Assembly: GCA_963847575.1 (NCBI GenBank)
Contig: CAWKAL010000018.1
Coordinates: 1-9,402, forward strand
Origin: JASBSR01 sp963847575
GTDB lineage: Bacteria; Pseudomonadota; Gammaproteobacteria; SZUA-229
Length of the DNA stretch: 9,402 nt
Direction of reading: 5' to 3'
Part shown: in pieces, positions 1 to 6,126 of the stretch
How the letters are laid out: each line of letters opens with the position of its first letter
How positions within the stretch are numbered: the stretch's first letter is position 1
The notes under the pieces: generated by a model
Told to the model about the DNA's origin: nothing
The model's input: the letters and a program-made list of their open reading frames with translations, nothing else
Databases searched by the model: none
Position numbers and translations under genes: made by a program

Positions 1-64
1 ACATTCTCCTCAATCGAACTCGTGGAGCCGGTAGTTCAGCACCAGCCTTGCTATCATTTGCGCT

Positions 65-238
65 TCAGCGCTTCGTCCGTGCGTATGAGGCGGACAGTAG
101 GCCATTGTTGGCTACCGTCCACACATATGCCAGCGTAGCCAGCAACAGCAACGCGAGCATGCTGGGTAATGCGAACGGTTTGGCATCGATCAGCGAATCC
201 AGGGTCGCAGCCTGTTCGCGGAACCCAACGGCGCAGTA
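65..238 (-). pseudogene. C-terminal remnant of a membrane protein
   Basis: This open stretch of 57 codons ends at a TGA (65-67 on the plus strand). It has no start codon with a ribosome site; an in-frame TGA lies just upstream at 239-241. The translation reads as natural protein, unlike the other frames here: a polar part containing REQAATLDSLIDAKPF, then one strongly hydrophobic stretch (LPSMLALLLLATLAYVW, about residues 24-40), then a short tail ending SYARTKR. That looks like the last transmembrane helix and a positively charged end of an inner-membrane protein. I do not recognise the family. The open frame stops within about 10 bases of the inverted-end element at 248-395, so the 5' part was probably lost at that junction. 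It could instead be a chance open frame; the leucine-rich helix is the main argument against this. Confidence 0.4.
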
Positions 239-247
239 TCAAACGTG

Positions 248-395
248 AAAGGGGACGTAACTATTTTCTACCCTGAATGAAATGATGTGGGTAATGCGGA
301 ACCAGTATGCCCGCTTTCCCTGGCATGTCCTCCTGACAAGCTAATCAATCCGTTGATTGGCTATAGTAATCCAGCTAAATTCTTAAGTCCCCTTT
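248..395. mobile_element. 148-bp element with AAAGGGGAC inverted ends (MITE-like)
   Basis: Positions 248-266 and the reverse complement of 377-395 match at 16 of 19 bases. Both begin AAAGGGGAC, then TAA, then ATTT. The interior of about 110 bp has no credible coding frame; it holds a small perfect hairpin, AATCAA-TCCG-TTGATT (343-358). The size, the inverted ends and the absence of a transposase suggest a non-autonomous element moved in trans or a deletion remnant. From memory, AAAGGGGAC-type ends recur around REP-associated (Y1 family) tyrosine transposase genes in Gammaproteobacteria; I could not verify this here. Coding remnants on both sides stop close to its borders. No clear target-site duplication was seen. 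Confidence 0.5.
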
Positions 396-401
396 TATTA
401 A

Positions 402-584
402 AAAGCCACGCTGGATCTGCAACCGATGCTGGCCGGCGACCTGCCGCAGACATTTTCCGATACCCGCGCCCTGGAACAGGCGACTGGATTCCGACCCGAT
501 ACCGATCTGCAGACCTGCATCGCGAAATGCGCTGAATGGTTTCTTGATTATTATGCTGCCGATGCGAAGCAAGTAGACCCGTAA
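402..584 (+). pseudogene. C-terminal fragment of a UDP-glucuronate 4-epimerase-like protein
   Basis: Sixty codons, from just after an in-frame TAA (399-401) to the TAA stop at 582-584, give a peptide with the characteristic C-terminus of extended short-chain dehydrogenase/epimerases acting on nucleotide sugars. It contains PMLAGDLPQTFSDTRALEQ (family pattern PMQPGDVPxTYADxxxLE), then TGFRPDTDL (family GFxPxTxL), then CAEWFLDYY (family FVEWYxxYY). Full-length UDP-glucuronate 4-epimerases have about 335 residues and interconvert UDP-glucuronate and UDP-galacturonate for capsule or LPS sugars. Here the N-terminal Rossmann fold with its NAD-binding GxxGxxG and the YxxxK catalytic pair is absent, and there is no start codon or ribosome site at the truncated end. 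The missing part ends next to the element at 248-395. It is almost certainly non-functional. A related nucleotide-sugar epimerase or dehydratase is the alternative family. Confidence 0.65.
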
Positions 585-623
585 GCCTGGTGTGTTATTT
601 CAGCGCAGCTGGTCTTGATGAAT

Positions 624-701
624 AATGAAAAGTGAAAAACATTTAAAACAAAAGATCAAACTTGTAGTGATGTTTTTATTTTTTCACTTTAATTTTTCAT
701 T
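624..701. repeat. A/T-rich imperfect inverted repeat at the guaA 3' end
   Basis: The left arm 624-642 (AATGAAAAGTGAAAAACAT) is mirrored by the right arm 670-701. The right arm reads, as reverse complement, AATGAAAAA, five extra bases, GTGAAAAA, about seven extra bases, then CAT. Both arms are built from purine-rich GTGAAAAA/ATGAAAAA words, and the purine-rich arm comes first, as in the two longer repeats of this window. The element begins 8 bases past the guaA stop codon. In the guaA transcript it could fold into a weak, A-U-rich stem and act as a 3' stabiliser or a poor terminator; no GC-rich intrinsic terminator is visible there. Confidence 0.6.
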
Positions 702-708
702 TTCTTTC

Positions 709-2281
709 CTATTCCCACTCAATCGTCGCAGGCGGCTTGCCGGAAATATCGTAGGTCACGCGCGAGATGCCATCGATCTCGTTGATGATGCGGCGCGAGA
801 CATGATCGAGAAATTCATACGGCAGGTGCGCCCAGCGCGCGGTCATGAAGTCGATGGTTTCGACTGCGCGCAATGCAACGACATAATCGTAACGCCGGCC
901 ATCACCCATCACGCCGACCGAACGCACCGGCAGGAATACCGCAAAGGCCTGGCTGACCTTGTCGTAGAGATCGTGCTTGTAGAGTTCGCGGATAAAAATA
1001 TCGTCGGCGAGGCGTAATAGATCTGCGTATTCTTTTTTGACTTCACCGAGGATGCGCACGCCGAGGCCGGGACCGGGGAACGGATGGCGATACACCATTT
1101 CAGACGGCAGGCCGAGTTCGACACCGATCTTGCGCACTTCATCCTTGAACAGTTCGCGCAGCGGTTCCACCAGTTGCAGGTTCATGTCTTCGGGCAGGCC
1201 GCCGACATTGTGGTGCGACTTGATCAGGTGTGCGTTTTTGCTGCCGGCGGATTCGATCACGTCGGGATAGATCGTGCCCTGCGCCAGCCAGTTGGCCGTG
1301 GTGAGTTTGTCTGCTTCTTCCTGGAAAATTTCGATGAACACGCGGCCGATAATTTTGCGTTTCTTTTCCGGATCGGCTTCGCCTTTTAGTTCATCGAGGA
1401 AACGTTGCTCGGCATCGACACGTATTACCTTGACGCCCATGTTCTGCGCGAACACCGCCATCACCTGGTCGCCTTCGTGGTGGCGCAACAAACCATTGTC
1501 GACAAACACGCAGGTCAGCTGGTCACCGATGGCGCGGTGTAATAACGCAGCTACGACAGATGAATCGACGCCACCGGAAAGGCCGAGAATGACTTCGTCA
1601 TCACCCACCTGTTCGCGAACGCGCTTGATACTGTCTTCGATAATATTGCCCGGTGTCCACAGCGATGCACAGCCGCAGATACTCGTGCACGAAACGTTCG
1701 ATAATGCGCTGGCCCTGTTTGGTGTGTGTCACTTCGGGGTGAAACTGCACACCGTAAAAACCAAGTTTTTCATTCGCCATCGCCGCATTCGGTGCGCTGT
1801 CGGTACTGGCAATGCAGACAAAGCCTTCGGGCAGTTCGTCAACCCGGTCACCGTGCGACATCCACACATCCAGAAACGCGTGGCCCTGCTCGTTGACATG
1901 GTCTTCGATTTCGCTGAACAGCTTGCTGTGATTACGCGCGCGTACCTGGGCATAACCAAACTCGCGGTGCGCAGACGATCCGACCTTGCCACCGAGCTGC
2001 GCCGCCATGGTTTGCATGCCGTAACAGATCCCCAGCACCGGTACGCCAAGATCAAATACGATCCCGGGTGCAGTGAGTGAATTATCCACCGCGGTGACAG
2101 ACTCTGGCCCACCGGACAGAATCATGCCGTTAGGATTGAAATCAGAAATATCATCGTCATCGACATCGCTGGGATGAATTTCACAATACACCCCGGCTTC
2201 ACGCACCCGGCGCGCAATCAGCTGGGTGTACTGCGAACCAAAGTCGAGGATCAGGATTTTATCGGCGTGTATGTTATGCAT
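709..2281 (-). CDS. guaA: GMP synthase (glutamine-hydrolysing), interrupted by one frameshift
   Basis: GuaA converts XMP, ATP and glutamine (or ammonia) to GMP, the last step of guanine nucleotide synthesis, in the cytosol. Domains in order are a class I glutamine amidotransferase with nucleophile Cys86 (GICYGMQ) and the His181/Glu183 pair (QFHPEV), an ATP-pyrophosphatase domain with the P-loop SGGVDS at about 235-240, and the C-terminal dimerisation domain ending PPATIEWE. Ignoring one base, the protein has 523 residues; E. coli GuaA has 525 and aligns from the start (NIHADKILILDFG). After codon 200 (ERFVHE) there is one extra base, the A at plus-strand 1681. Without it the frame continues ICGCASLWTPGN, matching the family linker ICQCEALWTP. 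As written, a 226-residue amidotransferase-only protein ends at 1601. The ATG at 2281 has only a weak GAAG-type ribosome site. guaB lies upstream in the same orientation, so this is a guaBA operon. A sequencing error is more likely than a true null mutation. Confidence 0.96.
1681..1681 (-). other. Frameshift in guaA: one extra base
   Basis: On the coding strand the reading is CAC GAG T ATC TGC GGC TGT. Removing the single T (plus-strand A at 1681) joins two frames that both match GuaA without a missing or extra residue. The broken frame runs on to a TGA at 1601-1603. The second frame could restart at GTG 1606-1608, overlapping by 8 bases. There is no homopolymer and no known slippery motif at the site. 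Confidence 0.9.
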
Positions 2282-2310
2282 GTTTTATCTACTTCAAAAA
2301 ATTATTTTCA

Positions 2311-2451
2311 CCGCAGAGACGCAGAGGACGCAGAGGAAAACAAATATTTATTATTACAAGTTGAAAACGACAAACTCGACCAGAAAACTCGTCACATCCT
2401 GTCGCACAATAACTAGCAAATGTTTTCTCTGCGTCCTCTGCGTCTCTGCGG
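2311..2451. repeat. Long inverted repeat of 9-nt CGCAGAGRN units between guaB and guaA
   Basis: The left arm 2311-2342 begins CCGCAGAGACGCAGAGGACG and ends in GAAAACA. The right arm 2421-2451 is its reverse complement except for one missing G. Each arm is three near-identical units of about 9 bases (CGCAGAG plus one or two bases). The 78-base interior (2343-2420) is AT-rich and has no credible gene. In the guaBA transcript, a stem of about 31 base pairs would form, its 3' arm ending about 29 bases before the guaA ATG. Repeats with the words ACCGCAGAGACGCAGAG are scattered through many environmental bacterial and archaeal genomes and produce spurious predicted peptides such as AETQRTQRK; their function is unknown to me. 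Confidence 0.92.
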
Positions 2452-2471
2452 TTAATCTTTATGTTGTTTTT

Positions 2472-3929
2472 TCAGGAACTACGGTAGTTCGGCGCTTCCT
2501 TGGTGATGGTGACATCGTGCACGTGTGATTCCTGCATGCCGGCGCCGGAGATTCTGACGAACTGCGGTTTGGTGCGCATTTCGTCCATGCTGGAACAGCC
2601 GACATAGCCCATGCTGGAACGCATACCGCCCATCATCTGGTGCACAATTGCGCTCAGCGGCCCCTTGTAAGCGACCCGGCCTTCGATGCCTTCCGGAACC
2701 AGCTTGTCACTGCCTTCGGATGAATCCTGGAAATATCGGTCACTGGAACCCTGCTTCATCGCACCCAGCGAACCCATGCCACGGTAGGACTTGTAGGAAC
2801 GGCCCTGGAACAGAATGACTTCGCCCGGCGCTTCTTCGGTACCGGCGAGCAGGCTGCCGACCATGATGCAGTAGGCACCGGCAGCAATCGCTTTGGCCAT
2901 GTCACCTGAATAACGAATACCGCCGTCAGCAATCAGCGGCACATCGGTGCCGGCAAGCGCTTTCGCGACATTGGTGATGGCCGTGATCTGCGGCACGCCG
3001 ACACCGGCGACAATACGCGTGGTGCAGATCGAACCCGGACCGATGCCGACCTTGACGCCATCGGCACCGGCCTCGACCAGCGCCAGCGCTGCATCACCGG
3101 TGGCGATATTGCCGCCGATGACCTGCACATTGTAATTTTTCTTTACCCACTTGACGCGATCGAGCACTGCCTGCGAATGGCCGTGCGCGGTATCCACCAC
3201 GATGACATCGACGCCGGCATTGACCAGTGCATCGACACGCTCTTCAGTACCTTCACCGGTACCAACAGCCGCGCCAACGCGCAGGCGGCCCTTGTCATCT
3301 TTGCAGGCGCTGGGAAAGTCAGTGGATTTCTGGATGTCTTTCACCGTGATCATGCCGCGCAACTGGAACTTGTCGTTGACCACCAGCACACGCTCGATGC
3401 GGTGTTTGTGCAGCAGGCTCAGCACTTCTTCTTTCGAAGCGCCTTCCTTTACCGTGACCAGCTTATCTTTTGGCGTCATGATCGCCGACACCGGCTGATC
3501 AAGGCGGGTTTCAAAGCGCAGGTCGCGGCTGGTGACCAGGCCGACAAGATCTTCGCCCTGGGTGATCGGCACGCCTGATATCTGGTAATGCTTACGCAGT
3601 TCGAGGACTTCGCGGATGGTCATTTCCGGCGGCACCTGCACCGGGTCGGTAATCACACCGCTTTCGTATTTTTTTACCTGGCGAACATTATCGGCCTGCT
3701 CTGCCGCGGTCATGTTTTTGTGAATAATGCCGAGGCCGCCTTCCTGCGCCAGTGCGATCGCGAGGCGTGATTCGGTCACCGTGTCCATCGCGGCGGACAA
3801 TAGCGGAATGTTGATTTCGATTTCGCGGGTCAGGCGGGTGCGCAGGTCGACCTCTTTGGGCATGACCAGGGAATGCGCCGGAACCAGTAAAACATCATCA
3901 AATGTGAGGGCTTCCTCGATAATACGCAT
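2472..3929 (-). CDS. guaB: Inosine-5'-monophosphate dehydrogenase
   Basis: GuaB oxidises IMP to XMP with NAD, the first committed and rate-limiting step toward GMP, as a cytosolic tetramer or octamer. The 485-residue protein (E. coli: 488) starts MRIIEEALTFDDVLLVPAHS. Its catalytic barrel (about 1-92 and 200-485) is interrupted by a pair of CBS domains (about 93-200), which bind adenine and guanine nucleotides for regulation. The active-site loop GPGSICTTRI carries the catalytic Cys302, and the flap retains SSDRYFQ. The phosphate-binding DGGIRYSGD (335-343) and GSLLAGTEEAPGE (358-370) are intact. The ATG at 3929 was chosen because an AGGAA ribosome site (plus-strand 3935-3939) precedes it by 5 bases and the start matches the family. 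The open frame runs on upstream to 4268, but that part has no homology and would pass through the promoter. guaA follows after 190 bases containing the inverted repeat. Confidence 0.98.
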   Translation of the reverse strand: MRIIEEALTFDDVLLVPAHSLVMPKEVDLRTRLTREIEINIPLLSAAMDTVTESRLAIALAQEGGLGIIHKNMTAAEQADNVRQVKKYESGVITDPVQVPPEMTIREVLELRKHYQISGVPITQGEDLVGLVTSRDLRFETRLDQPVSAIMTPKDKLVTVKEGASKEEVLSLLHKHRIERVLVVNDKFQLRGMITVKDIQKSTDFPSACKDDKGRLRVGAAVGTGEGTEERVDALVNAGVDVIVVDTAHGHSQAVLDRVKWVKKNYNVQVIGGNIATGDAALALVEAGADGVKVGIGPGSICTTRIVAGVGVPQITAITNVAKALAGTDVPLIADGGIRYSGDMAKAIAAGAYCIMVGSLLAGTEEAPGEVILFQGRSYKSYRGMGSLGAMKQGSSDRYFQDSSEGSDKLVPEGIEGRVAYKGPLSAIVHQMMGGMRSSMGYVGCSSMDEMRTKPQFVRISGAGMQESHVHDVTITKEAPNYRSS

Positions 3930-3934
3930 GGGGG

Positions 3935-3939
3935 TTCCT
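3935..3939 (-). promoter_or_regulatory. Ribosome binding site of guaB
   Basis: AGGAA on the coding strand, followed by five C residues and then the ATG at 3929. It fixes the start against the longer open frame that runs upstream to 4268. Confidence 0.8.
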
Positions 3940-3972
3940 GCTGTGCCTTTGCTCGAATGGTAAAGGCGCCCA

Positions 3973-4001
3973 ATTATAGGCTTATGAGCAATGCGCGACA
4001 A
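3973..4001 (-). promoter_or_regulatory. Sigma-70 promoter of guaBA with GC-rich discriminator
   Basis: On the minus strand there is TTGTCG (plus 3996-4001) as -35 and a perfect TATAAT (plus 3973-3978) as -10, separated by 17 bases. The sequence after the -10 is TGGGCGCC, a GC-rich discriminator. Transcription would start near 3965, giving a leader of about 35 bases before the ATG. In E. coli, guaBA is under stringent and growth-rate control, and GC-rich discriminators are typical of promoters inhibited by ppGpp with DksA. I infer the same here. No convincing PurR palindrome is visible. Confidence 0.75.
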
Positions 4002-4028
4002 CAGACAACACGCATTGTTTAGCAATGC
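3987..4028. promoter_or_regulatory. Three GCATTG/CAATGC half-sites at the guaB promoter (candidate operator)
   Basis: GCATTG-TTTAG-CAATGC (4012-4028) is a perfect 6-bp dyad just upstream of the guaB -35 box. The word AGCAATGC recurs at 3987-3994, between the -35 and -10 boxes, and at 4021-4028, 34 bases apart (about three helical turns). The placement suits a regulator that bridges or overlaps the promoter. The words are short, so chance is a real possibility. I do not recognise the binding protein. Confidence 0.3.
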
Positions 4029-4114
4029 AGGCATGCTATTTTCAGCTGCAGATTTTTTTTTGGCAGAAAACCCGGATCCGGGTCTGTACGCAACCCTGCC
4101 AGCGAACATTGTTG

Positions 4115-4120
4115 TATCAT
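4115..4120 (+). promoter_or_regulatory. Possible -10 box of xseA (leaderless start)
   Basis: TATCAT, preceded by TTG, lies 10 bases before the xseA ATG. If used, transcription would begin only about 3-4 bases upstream of the start codon. There is no purine-rich ribosome site before the ATG, which is consistent with a leaderless message. No good -35 box is present at the right distance, so this is tentative. Confidence 0.25.
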
Positions 4121-4130
4121 CCTGCTCACT

Positions 4131-5477
4131 ATGGCCAGCACCCCCATCCGCAAAATTTTCAGCGTCAGCGAACTCAATCGTGATGTCGCCGCCCTGCTCG
4201 AAGCGGAATTTGCCTGGATCTGGGTGGAAGCCGAAATTTCCAACCTCGCGCGTCCCGCCTCGGGACATATTTACTTCAGCCTGAAAGATGATAGCGCGCA
4301 GTTGCGTTGCGCCATGTTCCGCAGCCGAAATAACAGTGTCAGCTTCAAACCGGAAAACGGCCAGCAGGTGCTGGTGCGCGGCAAGGTCAGCCTGTACCAG
4401 CCGCGCGGCGACTACCAGCTGATTGTCGATCGTATGGAAGCCGCAGGCGAGGGCGCACTGCGGGCGCGCTTCGAGGCACTGAAAAGCCGACTCGCCAGCG
4501 AAGGCCTGTTCGACGCCGGGCGTAAACGCCCGATACCCACGATTCCGACCTGCATTGGCGTGATCACCTCAAACACCGGTGCCGCGATCCGCGATGTGCT
4601 CAGCGTGATCGGCCGGCGTTTCCCCTCGGTGCCAGTGAAGCTGTTCCCGGTGCCGGTACAGGGCGACGCCGCGGCGCCTGCGATCTGCCGGGCGCTGCTG
4701 CTGGCCGAATCCATGGCCGAATGCGACGTGCTGCTGCTGGTGCGCGGCGGCGGCTCGCTGGAGGATTTGTGGGCCTTCAATGAAGAAACCGTGGCGCGCG
4801 CTATCGTCGCCTGCAAGATCCCCGTGGTCAGCGGCGTTGGTCACGAAACCGACACCACCATTACCGATTTTGTCGCCGACCTGCGCGCTGCCACGCCGAC
4901 TGCCGCCGCCGAAGCCGTGACACCCGACGGGGCCGACTGGCAAGGCAAGCTGGCAGCGTACACCCGGCGCCTGCAACAACTGGTACGCGACGCGCAGAAA
5001 CAGCGCCAGCAGGCGCTCCACTGGCTTAAAACCCGGCTCTGGCAGCAACATCCCACTGCGGTACTGCAGGGCTACGGCCAGCGCCTCGACGAATTTGAAC
5101 AGCGCCTGCTGCGTGGCTGGCGACTGCGCTCGCAACACTGGCAGCATCGCCAGCAGCATCTCGCCAGCCGGCTACTGGCGGCCTCACCGCGCAACCGCCT
5201 GCAACAGGGCGAACAGCGCCTGCAACTGCTGGTATCGCGGTTGCAACACCGCTCGCAGGCAAAACTTGAAAAAAGCCGTGCCGGGCTGGAACGCCTCGCC
5301 AGCACGCTCAACGCCATCAGCCCGCTGAATACGCTGGCGCGGGGGTACTCGATTACCTGTGACGAGAGCGGCCATACGCTCACCGACGCCAAAAACGTCG
5401 CCCGCGACCGGCAGATCACCAGCCGGCTCCACAAGGGCCGCTTGATCAGTAAAGTTATCAAGCACCTGGACGATTAA
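4131..5477 (+). CDS. xseA: Exodeoxyribonuclease VII large subunit
   Basis: XseA is the catalytic subunit of exonuclease VII, which with several copies of the small subunit XseB degrades single-stranded DNA from both ends to oligonucleotides in the cytosol, without needing magnesium. The 448-residue protein (E. coli: 456) begins with an OB-fold that binds single-stranded DNA (about 8-105; ISNLARPASGHIYFSLKDD, PRGDYQLIVDRM). The catalytic domain follows, with GVITSNTGAAIRD (143-155), RGGGSLEDLWAFN (205-217) and GVGHETDTTITDFVADLR (235-252). A long Gln/Arg-rich coiled-coil arm (about 270-390) comes next, then the conserved ending SPLNTLARGYS. The start ATG at 4131 matches the family N-terminus, but no Shine-Dalgarno sequence precedes it. 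The gene is divergent from guaB, as in E. coli, with a shared 201-base control region. xseB is not in the window. Confidence 0.97.
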   Translation: MASTPIRKIFSVSELNRDVAALLEAEFAWIWVEAEISNLARPASGHIYFSLKDDSAQLRCAMFRSRNNSVSFKPENGQQVLVRGKVSLYQPRGDYQLIVDRMEAAGEGALRARFEALKSRLASEGLFDAGRKRPIPTIPTCIGVITSNTGAAIRDVLSVIGRRFPSVPVKLFPVPVQGDAAAPAICRALLLAESMAECDVLLLVRGGGSLEDLWAFNEETVARAIVACKIPVVSGVGHETDTTITDFVADLRAATPTAAAEAVTPDGADWQGKLAAYTRRLQQLVRDAQKQRQQALHWLKTRLWQQHPTAVLQGYGQRLDEFEQRLLRGWRLRSQHWQHRQQHLASRLLAASPRNRLQQGEQRLQLLVSRLQHRSQAKLEKSRAGLERLASTLNAISPLNTLARGYSITCDESGHTLTDAKNVARDRQITSRLHKGRLISKVIKHLDD

Positions 5478-5523
5478 TACACAGCTGCGTGCAAAAACCC
5501 GAAAATATATTATTCTTGAACTT

Positions 5524-5555
5524 GGGCCTGTCAGCTTGCGTCTGAAGGTCCTTTT
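5524..5555 (+). terminator. Possible xseA terminator hairpin
   Basis: GGGCCT, a bulged G, TCAG, a 7-base loop, CTGA and AGGTCC form a stem of 10 pairs (one G-U, one bulge), followed by only four T residues. It lies 46 bases after the xseA stop and 53 bases before dksA. The short T tract makes it moderate at best. It could instead be part of a structured dksA leader. Confidence 0.4.
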
Positions 5556-5608
5556 ATGATAAATAGTCGCGCTGTTTTAAAATCTCGGGTAAAACTGGAG
5601 TTTATTTA

Positions 5609-6055
5609 ATGCCAAGTACTAGTACTGTAACTGCGAAACTGACTGAACATAGCTTCAAACCCTATAAAGTTAAAAAGGGCGAGGAATACATGAGCGATGC
5701 CCAGTTGGCGCATTTCACCGACATGCTGAATGCCTGGAAAGTCGATTTGATGGCAGAAGTCGATCGCACCGTCGGCCACATGAAAGACGAAGCCGCCAAT
5801 TTCCCTGATCCGGCAGACCGCGCCACGCAGGAAGAAGAATTCAGCCTTGAACTGCGCGCCCGCGATCGCGAACGCAAACTCATCAAAAAAATCAACGAAT
5901 CACTCGATGCCATCAACAGCGGCGAATATGGCTACTGCGAAACCTGCGGCGTCGAAATCGGCCTCAAGCGCCTCGAAGCACGCCCCACCGCGACCCAGTG
6001 CATCGACTGCAAGAGCCTGGACGAAATCAAGGAAAAACAGACCCGCGGTAAATAA
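5609..6055 (+). CDS. dksA: RNA polymerase-binding transcription factor DksA
   Basis: DksA inserts into the secondary channel of RNA polymerase and, with ppGpp, represses rRNA-type promoters and activates amino-acid promoters. The 148-residue protein (E. coli: 151) has the expected N-terminal helices. Its coiled coil has a tip (NFPDPADRATQEEEF) that keeps the functional residues as Asp67, Asp70 and Ala72 (E. coli D71, D74, A76). The C-terminal four-cysteine zinc finger is Cys110, Cys113, Cys131 and Cys134 (YCETCGVEIG, QCIDCK). It is therefore a classical zinc-finger DksA rather than a cysteine-poor paralogue. The start ATG at 5609 has a CTGGAG ribosome site (5595-5600) with 8 bases spacing. 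It ends 22 bases before a strong terminator, and gluQ follows beyond the terminator, an arrangement known from Escherichia and Shigella. Promoter elements upstream are weak: only TATGAT at 5555-5560, without a good -35. Confidence 0.98.
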   Translation: MPSTSTVTAKLTEHSFKPYKVKKGEEYMSDAQLAHFTDMLNAWKVDLMAEVDRTVGHMKDEAANFPDPADRATQEEEFSLELRARDRERKLIKKINESLDAINSGEYGYCETCGVEIGLKRLEARPTATQCIDCKSLDEIKEKQTRGK

Positions 6056-6077
6056 AGTTCCCCCAGGTTAACTTCAG

Positions 6078-6106
6078 AAAAAGCCGGAACTATTCCGGCT
6101 TTTTTT
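6078..6106 (+). terminator. Intrinsic terminator after dksA
   Basis: AAGCCGGAA (6081-6089), loop CTA and TTCCGGCTT (6093-6101) form a perfect 9-bp stem, extendable by three A-T pairs at its base and followed by an unbroken T run to 6106. This is a textbook rho-independent terminator. In Shigella and E. coli a terminator between dksA and gluQ limits read-through to gluQ, and this one sits in the same place. Confidence 0.93.
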
Positions 6107-6126
6107 ATGGATATACAATATAAAAG

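Noticed and set aside
1..15. Minus-strand gene start at position 4 with GAGGAG at plus 6-11
   Set aside because: The purine-rich box is only 1-2 bases from the ATG, too close to be its ribosome site, and only one codon is in the window. A start just outside the window remains possible.
54..242. 62-codon minus-strand frame read from TTG
   Set aside because: Its composition is unnatural; the neighbouring frame (65-238) contains a clear membrane helix and is the likelier remnant.
343..358. Hairpin AATCAA-TCCG-TTGATT
   Set aside because: Too short and AT-rich to call a terminator; reported only as part of the element at 248-395.
1595..1690. Programmed ribosomal frameshifting in guaA (and likewise gluQ at 6503-6506)
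   Set aside because: No slippery heptamer, no prfB-like stop-codon context and no stimulatory site; the families are not known to use it.
2174..2528. Two plus-strand open frames across the guaB-guaA spacer
   Set aside because: They read through repeat arms (peptides such as AETQRTQRK, RRDAEDAEE), a known source of spurious predictions, and are antisense to guaA and guaB.
4070..4083. Perfect 14-bp palindrome ACCCGGATCCGGGT before xseA
   Set aside because: It has no loop and no T run after it in the xseA direction, so it is not a terminator. It may be a binding site but there is nothing to support one.
3930..4268. N-terminal extension of the guaB open frame by about 113 codons
   Set aside because: It has no family likeness, overlaps the promoter and the start of xseA, and a good ribosome site precedes the ATG at 3929.
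4569..5159. 196-codon minus-strand open frame opposite xseA
   Set aside because: It is a shadow of a strong coding gene in GC-rich DNA with no recognisable motifs; other long frames opposite guaA, guaB and acsA were dropped for the same reason.
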